A stretch of 16,239 bases of DNA from Propionivibrio sp. (GTDB lineage: Bacteria; Pseudomonadota; Gammaproteobacteria; Burkholderiales; Rhodocyclaceae). The notes below the pieces were generated by a model. That model was given only the letters and a program-made list of their open reading frames with translations, was not told the origin of the DNA and searched no databases. A program made the position numbers and the translations under genes. This document shows, one piece after another, positions 7,294 through 14,176 of the stretch. The stretch lies in NCBI GenBank assembly GCA_003249625.1, contig QKII01000323.1, positions 1-16,239 of the forward strand. The letters are read 5' to 3'. How positions within the stretch are numbered: the first letter of the stretch is position 1; each line of letters opens with the position of its first letter.

Positions 7294-8075
7294 CTACTTT
7301 GCCGAGGCGTGAATTTCCGGAATTGTGGCCATCGTGTAGCCGGCCTTTTCGAGACCCTCGCGCAGCGCCTTCGCCGTCGCCACCGCTTCGGCATTATCGC
7401 CATGCACGCAGATGCTTTGCGGATTGACCGGAATGCGCTTGCCAGTGATCGAAATCAGCGCCTGCTCCTCGACCATGCGCATGACGTGCGCCAGACTGGC
7501 CTCGGCACCGTGAACCATCGCCCCCGGCTGGCTGCGCGGCACCAGTTGCCATCGTCGAGATAGGCGCGGTCGGCAAAGACTTCCTCGACGATCGGCAGCC
7601 CCTGTTCGCGCCCGGCCAGGATCAGTTGCGAGGCAGCCGGGGCAAGCAGGATCAAGTTTGGATCGAGCCGTTTGACGGCGCGCGCGATGGCATCGGCCAC
7701 CTTGCGCTCGGCGCAGGCGATGTTCGACAACGCACCATGCGGCTTGACGTGGGTGACCCGCATTCCCTGCGCGCGAGCACAGGCATCGAGCGCGCCAATC
7801 TGGTAGATCATCATCGCTTCCAGCTCGTCGAGCGGGATGTCCATGCGCCGCCGGCCGAAGCCCTGCAGATCGGGGAAGCCGGGATGCGCGCCGATGCTGA
7901 CGCCGTTGTCACGGGCCAGTGCTGCCGTCTTGAGCATCACTATCGGATCGCCGGCATGATAGCCGCAGGCCACGTTGGCCGACTTGACGATGCCGAGCAT
8001 GGCACCGTCGCTGCCCATTTTCCACGGGCCAAAACTTTCGCCAAGATCGGCGTTGAGGTTGAGCAGTTTGGTCAT
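7294..8075 (-). pseudogene. pxpA: 5-oxoprolinase subunit A (LamB/YcsF family), broken by a one-base deletion
   Basis: PxpA works with PxpB and PxpC in ATP-dependent opening of 5-oxoproline to glutamate. The ATG at 8075 has AGGAGAAGG upstream and lies 12 nt behind pxpC. The first 177 codons are clearly PxpA: LNLNADLGESFGPWKMG, ANVACGYHAGDP, GVSIGAHPGFPDLQGFGRR, VKPHGAL, EVFADRAYLDDGN. At about 7545 the frame then slips and reads 29 unrelated residues to a stop at 7455. The missing C-terminal part continues in another frame from there to 7294: VPRSQPGAMVHGAEASL, then IPVNPQSICVHGDNAEAV. Restoring one C, so that AACTGGTG reads AACCTGGTG, gives the expected DDGNLVPRSQPGA and a 260-residue protein. 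It is either a real inactivating deletion or a sequencing/assembly error. No other lesion is visible, so the event is recent or artefactual. Confidence 0.9.
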
Positions 8076-8087
8076 TTCCTTCTCCTG

Positions 8088-9095
8088 TCAGATTGCCACC
8101 CATGCGGCATCGTCGTCAGTTTCGCCAGCGACAAGCGTCTCCACGGCAATGGAGTCCGCCCAGGCGCGCCAACGTGCTTCCAGTTCCAGCAAGGCGGCTT
8201 TCGCCTCGGCGGCGGCGACGACACGGAACCGTAAGGTATCGCCCGGCTTGCGCTGCGCCAGCCGCGGCAGATCGGCCGAGATCACCGTGGCGATCTTCGG
8301 GTACCCGCCAACGGTCTGGCAGTCCGCCAGCAAGATGATCGGCTGGCCGTTGCCGGGCACCTGGATCACGCCGGGCGTCACACCGTCGGAAACGATATCC
8401 GCCGCCTCCGGCGTCACGTGCTTCAATGGTGCACCTTCCAGCCGCATGCCCATGCGGTCCATCTGCGGCGTCACCGTGTAGGCCGAATTGAGGAATTCCT
8501 GCAGCGCTTCCGCAGTGAAATGTTCCTGCTGCGGGCCGAGGATCACCCTTATCGGGCTTTCATCGCAGGTCCACGGCGCGGCTTGCCGCTCACCCTGTCC
8601 GGCATCAACTGAAATTCCACACGGGAGTTGATCACCTTTGGCTAGCAGGCGCCCCTTTATGCCGCCGATCAGCGCACGCTGATACGTCGAGCGGCTGCCG
8701 AGCTGCATCGGCGTATCGAAACCGCCGCTGACGGCGATATAGGCCACGCCACCGCGAACCGTGCCGGTTTCGAGCACATCGTCGGTGGCGAGCGTGACGC
8801 TCCGCCAGGCCGGTGCATCCTCCTGACGTCCATCCGCCCGACGCACCTTCGGCGCCATGTTGCCGACGACGGCCACGCGCACCGCTCCCTGCGTAACCCG
8901 CAGCGACGGGCCCATGACACGCACTTCTACGCATGCCGCGTCCGTGGCGTTGCCAACGAGTGCATTGGCACAATGGGCCAGCGGACGGTCGAGGCAGCCG
9001 GAAACGGTGATTCCCATGTGCCGGTAACCAAAGCGACCACTGTCCTGAATCCCGTTGCCGAGGCCGGCGTTGATGACTTCCAGCATGCCGCTCAT
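8088..9095 (-). CDS. pxpC: 5-oxoprolinase subunit C (biotin-dependent carboxyltransferase-like, AHS2/KipA family)
   Basis: The 335-residue product has family landmarks along its length: NAGLGNGIQDSGRFGYRHMG, SGCLDRPLAHCANALVGN, VAYIAVSGGFDTPMQLGSRST, RVILGPQQEHF, MDRMGMRLEG, DIVSDGVTPGVIQVPGNGQP, and ADCQTVGGYPKIATVISADL. PxpC is the partner of PxpB in the 5-oxoprolinase complex; the same fold occurs in urea amidolyase and in Bacillus KipA. The ATG at 9095 overlaps the pxpB stop (ATGA) and has GGAGGT 5 nt upstream, a very strong ribosome site. A second ATG lies three codons in. The cytoplasmic enzyme appears full length and intact, in contrast to pxpA. Confidence 0.93.
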   Translation of the reverse strand: MSGMLEVINAGLGNGIQDSGRFGYRHMGITVSGCLDRPLAHCANALVGNATDAACVEVRVMGPSLRVTQGAVRVAVVGNMAPKVRRADGRQEDAPAWRSVTLATDDVLETGTVRGGVAYIAVSGGFDTPMQLGSRSTYQRALIGGIKGRLLAKGDQLPCGISVDAGQGERQAAPWTCDESPIRVILGPQQEHFTAEALQEFLNSAYTVTPQMDRMGMRLEGAPLKHVTPEAADIVSDGVTPGVIQVPGNGQPIILLADCQTVGGYPKIATVISADLPRLAQRKPGDTLRFRVVAAAEAKAALLELEARWRAWADSIAVETLVAGETDDDAAWVAI

Positions 9096-9865
9096 GACCG
9101 ACCTCCTTCGGGCAGCAACAGGCTGTTGCGGTCAAGCACGCCCTCCTTGGCCCTCGCATCCAGCTCAAGATAGGTATCGCGATCAACGCCCCGCCAGCGC
9201 ACGCGGTCGCCGGAGGCCAGCAGCGCCGGTACCGGGTCGGTCGCCGAGAACATCGGTACTGGCGTACGCCCGAGCAGACGCCAGCCACCGGGGCTCTCCC
9301 ACGGATAGACGGCGCACATCTCGCCGGCAACAGCGAGCGAACGCTCCGGCACGGCCTTGCGTGGCGATGACAACCGCGGCATTTGCAACTCGGCGGGCAG
9401 ACCGCCCATGTACGGGAATCCCGGCATGAAGCCGATCATGTACACACGGAATTCGGCCGCAGTGAGCCGGTCGATAACAGCCTCGCGCGTGAGTCCCTTG
9501 CTCTGCGCCAGATCGGCCAAATCGGGGGCGAATTCGTCGTCGAAGCAGACCGGCAGGCACCATTGCCGCCCGATCGCCTGTTTGGCACCGGAGGTCTGCG
9601 CCAGTTGCAGCAGCACTTCGCCGAGACGCTGTCCATCGCAGCGTAGCGGATCGAAATACACGGTCAGCGAACGGAAGGTTGGTACGACGTCGACGATGGC
9701 GCTGAATGGCGCATCTTCCCTCGCTTTTTCAAGTGCATCTGCCAATCCGAGCACGCGGGAATGCAGTGCCGGATCGATCTCGCTTCCGAACTCCACCGTC
9801 CACGCGGCATCACCCACCGGCAGCAGGCGGGCCTGGATCATCCCGCCAGTTTCATTGCTGTTCAA
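9092..9865 (-). CDS. pxpB: 5-oxoprolinase subunit B (AHS1/KipI family)
   Basis: The 257-residue product has the AHS1 pattern: LLPVGDAAWTVEFG near the start, IVDVVPTFRSLTVYFDP, LPVCFDDEFAPDL, and the hallmark MIGFMPGFPYMGGLPAELQM. PRLSSPRKAVPERSLAVAG and YPWESPGGWRLLGRTPVPMF follow. With PxpC and PxpA it forms ATP-dependent 5-oxoprolinase. The start is TTG at 9865, one base after the dctM stop, chosen because GGAGG lies 5 nt before it. ATG at 9841 is the alternative and would remove eight residues that are not conserved in appearance. Direct linkage behind a TRAP permease gene places the enzyme in an uptake operon. No defects are seen. Confidence 0.93.
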   Translation of the reverse strand: MNSNETGGMIQARLLPVGDAAWTVEFGSEIDPALHSRVLGLADALEKAREDAPFSAIVDVVPTFRSLTVYFDPLRCDGQRLGEVLLQLAQTSGAKQAIGRQWCLPVCFDDEFAPDLADLAQSKGLTREAVIDRLTAAEFRVYMIGFMPGFPYMGGLPAELQMPRLSSPRKAVPERSLAVAGEMCAVYPWESPGGWRLLGRTPVPMFSATDPVPALLASGDRVRWRGVDRDTYLELDARAKEGVLDRNSLLLPEGGRS

Positions 9866-9866
9866 C

Positions 9867-11165
9867 TCATCCTCCCATGTGTTGCGGCAACCAGTTGGTG
9901 ATATCCGGAATGAAGTACATCAACAGGACCATCACCAGCATCAACATGAACATCGGAAATGCCTGTTTCGACAACCAGGAGATCTCCTTTTTGGTCATCC
10001 CCTGCAATACGAACAGGTTGAAACCGACCGGCGGCGTGATCTGCGCCATCTCGACCACGAGAACGATGAAAACACCGAACCACAGCAGGTCGAAGCCGGC
10101 ACTTTCCACGGTCGGCAGAAGCACACCCATCGTCAGCACCACCATCGAAATACCGTCGAGGAAGCAACCGAGCACGATGAAGAACACCATCAGCGCAAAG
10201 ATCAGCGCCAGCGGCGGCAGATGCAGACTGGTGATCCATTCGGCAAGATGCCGCGGAAGGCCGATGTAGCCCATCGCCAGCGTCAGGAAGGCCGCGCCGG
10301 CCAGGATCAGCGCGATCATGCAGTAGAGCCGCGTACCACCTAGCAAACTCTCGATAAAGTTCTTCCACGTCAGCACGCCCTGGAACGCGGCAATGATCAT
10401 CGAGCCGACGACACCCAGCGCCGCCGCCTCGGTAGCCGTTGCCACTCCGGTGTAGATCGACCCGAGGACGGCCGTGATGAGCGTTACGACCGGAATCAGA
10501 TGGCGCGACTCGTGCAGTTTCTGGCGAAAGGTCAATTCACGGTCCGGCTTCGGGATCAGGTCCGGATGCAGCAACGCCCAGATCATCGTATAAGCCATGA
10601 ACAGCCCGGCCAGGATCAACCCCGGGAACACCCCGGCGATGAACAGCTTGGCGATCGAGACGTTGGCCGTGACGCCATAGACGATCATGATGATCGACGG
10701 CGGTATGAGCAGCCCGAGCGTTCCGGCCCCCGCAAGTGTGCCTATGGCGATCGAGTCTGGATAGCCACGCTTCTTCAGTTCCGGCAAGGCCATCTTGCCG
10801 ATGGTCGCGCAGGTTGCCGCCGACGAACCGGAAACCGCAGCGAAGATCGTGCAGCCAATGATGTTCGTGTGCAGCAGGCGCCCCGGAATTTTCTCAAGCC
10901 ACGGCGCAAGTCCCTTGAACATGTCCTCGGACAGTTTGGTTCGAAAGAGAATCTCCCCCATCCAGATGAAGAGCGGCAGGGCCGTCAACGTCCAGGAAGA
11001 AGAGGATCCCCAGATCGTCATGACCATCGCGTCGCCGACAGGGCGCGAAGTAAACAACTGCATGCCGACCCAGGCCACGCCAGCCAGCGACAATCCGATC
11101 CAGACGCCACTGCCAAGAATCGCGAAGAGGACCAGGATGAGAAAGGCGGTAATGTAGAAATCCAT
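9867..11165 (-). CDS. dctM: TRAP transporter large permease DctM
   Basis: The 432-residue inner-membrane protein has about 12 hydrophobic helices, the usual DctM size and layout. Landmarks are MGEILFRTKLSEDMFKGLAPW, FAAVSGSSAATCATIGKMAL, LAGAGTLGLLIPPSIIMIVYG, SIAKLFIAGVFPGLILAGLF and AQITPPVGFNLFVLQGM near the end. DctM is the sodium-driven translocation channel and works with DctQ and the periplasmic DctP. The ATG at 11165 lies 23 nt behind dctQ, with GCGGGAA as ribosome site. The coding end contains the ribosome site of pxpB, and only one base separates the two genes, so import and the enzyme are made together. Confidence 0.95.
   Translation of the reverse strand: MDFYITAFLILVLFAILGSGVWIGLSLAGVAWVGMQLFTSRPVGDAMVMTIWGSSSSWTLTALPLFIWMGEILFRTKLSEDMFKGLAPWLEKIPGRLLHTNIIGCTIFAAVSGSSAATCATIGKMALPELKKRGYPDSIAIGTLAGAGTLGLLIPPSIIMIVYGVTANVSIAKLFIAGVFPGLILAGLFMAYTMIWALLHPDLIPKPDRELTFRQKLHESRHLIPVVTLITAVLGSIYTGVATATEAAALGVVGSMIIAAFQGVLTWKNFIESLLGGTRLYCMIALILAGAAFLTLAMGYIGLPRHLAEWITSLHLPPLALIFALMVFFIVLGCFLDGISMVVLTMGVLLPTVESAGFDLLWFGVFIVLVVEMAQITPPVGFNLFVLQGMTKKEISWLSKQAFPMFMLMLVMVLLMYFIPDITNWLPQHMGG
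9871..9875 (-). promoter_or_regulatory. Ribosome binding site fixing the TTG start of pxpB
   Basis: GGAGG on the minus strand lies 5 nt before the TTG at 9865 and inside the last codons of dctM. The next in-frame ATG (9841) has only a weaker GGCGGG nearby. Confidence 0.6.
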
Positions 11166-11188
11166 GATTGTTCCCGCGTTCTATCGTT

Positions 11189-11707
11189 TTATTCGACGTG
11201 CGCCGGTTCGCCTTCTTTCGGCGCCTCGACGATTTTTCGGCCGGAGATCAGGTCGACAAGATCCACGGCAAACGCCAGAGTAAAGACAGTGCTGCCGATC
11301 GCCATACCCAGCTGCGGAATCCACAACGGCGTCGCGTCGAGCCCCGTCGAGATGTCGTTAAAGGAATGCGACTGCATGACCAGCTGAATTGAGTACCACG
11401 CCAGCAACGCCGTCACGCCCAGCGCGATGACATGGCAGAACATGTCCAGCCACTTTCTGGCCACCGGCGACAGATGGTTGATGATCAGCGTCACCCGGAT
11501 ATGCTCGCCACGACGCAGCGTCGGCGCGAGCGCCAGAAAAGCCGCTGCGGCCATACAGTAACCGGCGTAGGCGTCCGCCCCGGGAATTTCCAGTGCAGGA
11601 ACAATCCGCCCGAAAATGCTCGAAAGCACAGCCAGAAGTGTTCCGATCATGAACACGCCGGCGAGATAGCCTGTCGCATTGAACAAGCCGTTCAACAAGG
11701 AACGCAT
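11189..11707 (-). CDS. dctQ: TRAP transporter small permease DctQ
   Basis: The 172-residue protein has four predicted membrane helices, the standard DctQ topology: GYLAGVFMIGTLLAVLSSIF, CMAAAAFLALAPTL, MFCHVIALGVTALLAWYSI and PQLGMAIGSTVFTLAFAVDL. The family motif RRGEHIRVTLIINHLSP lies between helices 2 and 3. DctQ is the small subunit that pairs with DctM. The ATG at 11707 follows AGGGAAG. A strong hairpin lies 20 nt upstream, so its expression probably depends on read-through from dctP. Confidence 0.93.
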   Translation of the reverse strand: MRSLLNGLFNATGYLAGVFMIGTLLAVLSSIFGRIVPALEIPGADAYAGYCMAAAAFLALAPTLRRGEHIRVTLIINHLSPVARKWLDMFCHVIALGVTALLAWYSIQLVMQSHSFNDISTGLDATPLWIPQLGMAIGSTVFTLAFAVDLVDLISGRKIVEAPKEGEPAHVE

Positions 11708-11727
11708 CGACTTCCCTCAAAAATGAA

Positions 11728-11750
11728 GCGGGCGACCACTGGTCGCCCGC
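11728..11750 (-). terminator. Hairpin terminator/attenuator between dctP and dctQ
   Basis: A perfect 10-bp GC-rich stem (11728-11737 pairing with 11741-11750) encloses a 3-nt loop. On the minus strand it is followed by TTCATTTTT and immediately by the dctQ ribosome site. On the plus strand GGGTTTGTTT follows. It probably ends or pauses part of the transcript, giving more periplasmic DctP than membrane DctQM, and may protect the 3' end of dctP mRNA. Confidence 0.75.
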
Positions 11751-11759
11751 GGGTTTGTT

Positions 11760-11861
11760 TCAGGCCCGGCGCGTAGCCGTCGCCGTGAACGTACCGGTTC
11801 CCGTGCGGCACAGTCGGACGACAAACGCGTCGGTCTGCGCGGCAAAGTACGATAACGGCAT
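11760..11861 (-). CDS. Possible 33-residue small ORF between dctP and the hairpin
   Basis: The ATG at 11861 has GGGAG 8 nt upstream. The frame reads MPLSYFAAQTDAFVVRLCRT and on to a TGA 9 nt before the terminator stem. Third codon positions are mostly G/C, as in neighbours. There is no membrane helix and no recognised family. Thr and Ala dominate the second half, which could simply reflect GC-rich non-coding DNA. It fills most of the 180-nt dctP-dctQ gap, which otherwise shows only the hairpin. Treat it as a candidate only. Confidence 0.2.
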   Translation of the reverse strand: MPLSYFAAQTDAFVVRLCRTGTGTFTATATRRA

Positions 11862-11887
11862 CACGGCGACTCCCGAATGAATCAGAA

Positions 11888-12862
11888 TTACTTGCGGAAG
11901 GCTTCGATGATGGCCTGACCTTCGGCCCCGGTCTGCGTCGTCCAATCGCCGATCATCGTCAGGCCGACCTTCTTGAAGTCTTCGCGCAGCTGCTCGGAAC
12001 CGGCTTCGACCTTCATCCCGTTCTTGACCAGCTGCTCCTTGTACCAGGTGTTTTTCGCCTCGCTGGTTTTCCAGCCGCGTTCCTCGGCCGCTGCGGCAGC
12101 CTTCAGGACGGCCTCCTGAGTCGGCTTGTCGAGGCGCGAGAACACCTTCTGCGAAACGATGACCAGGTTCTTCGGCAGCCACGCACTCACGTCATAGTAG
12201 TACTTGACCTGTTCCCAGACCTTGCTGTCGAAGCCGGTCGCACCGGACGTCATGAACGCCTGAACTGCGCCGGTCGCAAGCGCCTGTGTCAGTTCAGCCG
12301 CCTGAATCGTCACCGGTTGCGCACCAACGAGTTGGGCGATCCGGCTGGTATTCGGGTTATAGGCCCGCCACTTGACGCCCTTCAGGTCAGCGGCCGAGTC
12401 GAGCGGCTTGGCGCTGAAAAGGCCTTGCGGAGGCCACGGCACCGAGTAAAGCACCTTCAAACCCTGCTTGGCCAGACGGGCTTCGGTGGCCGCCTTGGAG
12501 ACATCCCAGAGTTTCTTCGCCGCAGGATATCCGGTCGCAAGGAACGGAATCGAATCGATGCCGAACATCGGGTCCTCGTTCGAGAAGCCGGAAATGATGA
12601 TCTCGCCGATGTCTGCCTGCCCGCCCTGCACGGCACGCTTGATCTCGTTGGCCTTGAACAGCGAGCCGTTGTCGTGCACGGTGATCTTCAGCTTACCGCC
12701 GGTTGCCTTATCGACGTCCGCAGCAAACTGAACGATGTTTTCGGTGTGGAAATTATTGCCCGGGTAGCCGGTCGGCATATCCCATTTCTGCTGCGCAAAC
12801 GCGCTGGAACCAGCCAGCAGCGCCGTTGTAGCGGAACAAACGGCAACAAGCGTCTTCAACAT
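11888..12862 (-). CDS. dctP: TRAP transporter periplasmic substrate-binding protein DctP
   Basis: The product is 324 residues with a clear signal peptide (MLKTLVAVCSATTALLAGSS, likely cut after AFA). The mature protein follows the DctP pattern: KWDMPTGYPGNNFHTENIVQF, GGKLKITVHDNGSLFKANEI, AVQGGQADIGEI and LKGVKWRAYNP. Arg166 lies where TRAP receptors usually bind a substrate carboxylate, and VGAQPVTIQAAELTQALATG comes next. It captures the substrate and delivers it to DctQM. I chose ATG 12862 over ATG 12874 because GGAG lies 6 nt before it and the signal peptide then begins correctly. A 180-nt gap with a hairpin separates it from dctQ. Substrate inferred from the pxp genes: 5-oxoproline or a similar carboxylate. 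Confidence 0.94.
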   Translation of the reverse strand: MLKTLVAVCSATTALLAGSSAFAQQKWDMPTGYPGNNFHTENIVQFAADVDKATGGKLKITVHDNGSLFKANEIKRAVQGGQADIGEIIISGFSNEDPMFGIDSIPFLATGYPAAKKLWDVSKAATEARLAKQGLKVLYSVPWPPQGLFSAKPLDSAADLKGVKWRAYNPNTSRIAQLVGAQPVTIQAAELTQALATGAVQAFMTSGATGFDSKVWEQVKYYYDVSAWLPKNLVIVSQKVFSRLDKPTQEAVLKAAAAAEERGWKTSEAKNTWYKEQLVKNGMKVEAGSEQLREDFKKVGLTMIGDWTTQTGAEGQAIIEAFRK

Positions 12863-12868
12863 AGAGTT

Positions 12869-12872
12869 CTCC
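12869..12872 (-). promoter_or_regulatory. Ribosome binding site deciding the dctP start
   Basis: GGAG on the minus strand is 6 nt before ATG 12862 and overlaps the first codons of the alternative ATG 12874, which has no comparable site. It favours the shorter, signal-peptide-first start. Confidence 0.6.
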
Positions 12873-12895
12873 ATATCCAGGGTAACCAGAACCGG

Positions 12896-12914
12896 CCAGT
12901 CGGCAACCGACCGG
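12896..12914 (-). promoter_or_regulatory. Small hairpin in the dctP leader
   Basis: GTCGG and CCGAC pair around a 3-nt loop; two outer C/G pairs extend the stem past one mismatch. It lies about 34 nt before the dctP ATG. No known riboswitch is recognised; it may affect mRNA stability or be chance in GC-rich DNA. Confidence 0.25.
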
Positions 12915-13014
12915 GGCGTGAAAGAGTCAAACCGATCGCAAAACCAGGTGACACGTAAAGCAGTTCAGATACCGTGGGTCAAAAGCCGAACTCATCCCAG
13001 ACCACGGGGCCTCA

Positions 13015-13043
13015 ACGTTAATAAATCGTCAATGTATTGTCAA
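13015..13043 (-). promoter_or_regulatory. Putative dctP-operon promoter
   Basis: On the minus strand, TTGACA (13043-13038, a perfect -35) is followed after 17 nt by TAACGT (13020-13015), a weak -10 that keeps only the key first, second and last positions. The leader would be about 145 nt. It lies within the phased repeats, so a bound regulator would cover it. Confidence 0.35.
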
Positions 13044-13044
13044 T
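13017..13044 (+). repeat. Three phased GTYAAT half-sites, 11-bp period (candidate operator)
   Basis: GTTAAT (13017-13022), GTCAAT (13028-13033) and GTCAAT (13039-13044) start exactly 11 bp apart, one helical turn each. The last two copies share the longer GTCAATGTA. They lie in the AT-rich middle of the region between dctP and its divergent regulator and overlap the putative promoters on both strands. This is a natural operator for the MarR-like protein encoded next to it, by inference. Confidence 0.55.
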
Positions 13045-13054
13045 GTAAAACTCT

Positions 13055-13060
13055 TATAAT
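13055..13060 (+). promoter_or_regulatory. Perfect -10 box of the MarR-like regulator gene
   Basis: TATAAT is present, but the best -35 (TTGTCA at 13037-13042) is only 12 nt away, too close for normal spacing. A promoter that lacks a proper -35 but has phased repeats there suggests activator dependence or autoregulation. The leader would be about 42 nt. Confidence 0.45.
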
Positions 13061-13108
13061 GCCTTGCCGTCCCGCGCATTTCACCCCCTCCCCCGTCATG
13101 GAATCATC

Positions 13109-13648
13109 ATGGATCTCACCCCAAAAAAACTCGAACCGGGCCAGAAAAGACAGCGCATCGTTTCCTCTGCGCACCTTGTCTCACCCAAGTCTCCCGAGCT
13201 CTCGGAGATCGAATTCGGCCTGATCATCGCCACCAACGCCTTCAACCGCTGGATGATCCGTTGCATGACCGCCGCCGGCGCCAAGGATTTGACGCCGACC
13301 GACGTGCTGGTCATGCACCACATCAATCATCGCGGAACCGAAAAGCGATTGGCCGACATCTGCTTCGTACTGAACATCGAGGACACCCACGTGGTGTCCT
13401 ATTCGGTCAAAAAACTGATCGGAATGAAGTTCGTCGCCAGCACCAAGCGCGGCAAGGAGGTCTATCTGAGCGCAACAAAGGAAGGTGCCGCACTGTGCGA
13501 GCGCTACCGCGAGGTGCGAGAATCCTGCCTGATGCCCGGATTCTCGGGAAAGGAAGAGGAAAACCAGCGTTTCGGCGAAGTGGCGCAACTACTGCGCGCT
13601 CTTTCGGGCCGCTACGATCAGGCAGCCCGCGCCGCCTCGTCTTACTGA
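13109..13648 (+). CDS. MarR-like winged-helix transcriptional regulator (COG5631-like)
   Basis: This 179-residue protein has a basic, disordered N-terminal arm (about 1-30) and a winged-helix domain (about 55-135). The latter includes LTPTDVLVMHHINHR, the recognition-helix region LADICFVLNIEDTHVVSYSV, and the wing FVASTKRGKEVYLSATKEG. It resembles the predicted MarR-type regulators grouped in COG5631. It is divergent from dctP, which makes it the likely controller of the TRAP-pxp operon, perhaps responding to the imported substrate; both points are inferred. ATG 13109 was chosen: the frame extends to ATG 13064, but that codon sits 3 nt after TATAAT and would lie at the transcription start. 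The ribosome site before 13109 is weak (GGA). The TGA is 57 nt from the convergent fliW stop. Confidence 0.85.
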   Translation: MDLTPKKLEPGQKRQRIVSSAHLVSPKSPELSEIEFGLIIATNAFNRWMIRCMTAAGAKDLTPTDVLVMHHINHRGTEKRLADICFVLNIEDTHVVSYSVKKLIGMKFVASTKRGKEVYLSATKEGAALCERYREVRESCLMPGFSGKEEENQRFGEVAQLLRALSGRYDQAARAASSY

Positions 13649-13664
13649 ATGAAAGCGTCGGGCT

Positions 13665-13689
13665 GGGGCGTGCCGCCACCCCCCGCCCC
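13665..13689. terminator. Weak inverted repeat between the convergent regulator and fliW genes
   Basis: GGGGCG (13665-13670) and CGCCCC (13684-13689) can pair around a 13-nt loop in the 57-nt gap between two convergent stops. There is no T-run on either side, so it is at most a poor bidirectional terminator. Confidence 0.3.
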
Positions 13690-13705
13690 CGCATCAACGG
13701 ATGGA

Positions 13706-14134
13706 TCAGCGTCCGTGTAAAACCAACGTCGGCTGAAAATTTGCCAGAATTTTCTGCATTCCCTTGCGGCTGTTCAGGTTCAGTATGAGTGGCGAGCGTG
13801 TATTCGCAGCGATCTTCCCGTCCTGCGTCTCATCACGATAAACGATGACAACCACCGCCGCATCCTCCGGCTGAACCAGTTCCAGCAGGGCGCAATCCTC
13901 GTCACTGAGTTCGATCTGGTATTCAAGATCGAGCAGATCCGGCGCCACCACCGAAAACATGACATCGAGATCGTCGATGCACTGCAGCCAGAAAACGGTA
14001 GGTTTTCCTTCCTCGTGAAACAACTTGAAGCGATGGCAGCCCTCGAAACCGGAAAGCCCCTTCGGAAAGACGAACAACGTGTCCGGATCGACACCGACGT
14101 CGTGGAGTCCCAAACGCTCAATATTGATCTGCAT
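13706..14134 (-). CDS. fliW: Flagellar assembly factor FliW (CsrA antagonist)
   Basis: The product is 142 residues, the usual FliW size. It shows the family features in order: FVFPKGLSGFEGCHRFKLF, VFWLQCIDDLDVMFSVVAPD with a following YQIELSDED, and ANTRSPLILNLNSRKGMQKIL near the end. In Bacillus and Campylobacter, FliW binds CsrA away from its RNA site and also binds flagellin, coupling filament assembly to translation. Here no flagellar gene or csrA is adjacent; the gene follows an HD-GYP protein by 42 nt and probably shares its transcript. ATG 14134 is preceded by GGGAGGGGG. The frame opens eight codons earlier, but without a ribosome site. FliW is less usual in betaproteobacteria, so lateral acquisition or a flagellum-independent CsrA role is possible. 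Confidence 0.85.
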   Translation of the reverse strand: MQINIERLGLHDVGVDPDTLFVFPKGLSGFEGCHRFKLFHEEGKPTVFWLQCIDDLDVMFSVVAPDLLDLEYQIELSDEDCALLELVQPEDAAVVVIVYRDETQDGKIAANTRSPLILNLNSRKGMQKILANFQPTLVLHGR

Positions 14135-14176
14135 ATCCCCCTCCCTGGTTAGCATCACTACGGCGAATTCACAACA

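Noticed and set aside
7294..7542. Separate 82-codon gene starting at GTG 7542
   Set aside because: Its sequence is the missing C-terminus of PxpA in a shifted frame, not an independent gene. The GTG is simply the Val of LVPRS.
11760..12182. 140-codon minus-strand frame overlapping the end of dctP
   Set aside because: Most of it overlaps dctP in another frame. Only its last 33 codons, with their own ATG and ribosome site, merit a low-confidence mention.
12972..13007. CCGTGG ... CCACGG inverted repeat in the dctP leader
   Set aside because: Only 6 bp with a 24-nt loop and no match to a known riboswitch; too weak to report as an element.
13064..13108. Upstream ATG as start of the MarR-like regulator
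   Set aside because: It begins 3 nt after a perfect TATAAT, where transcription itself should start, and has no ribosome site.
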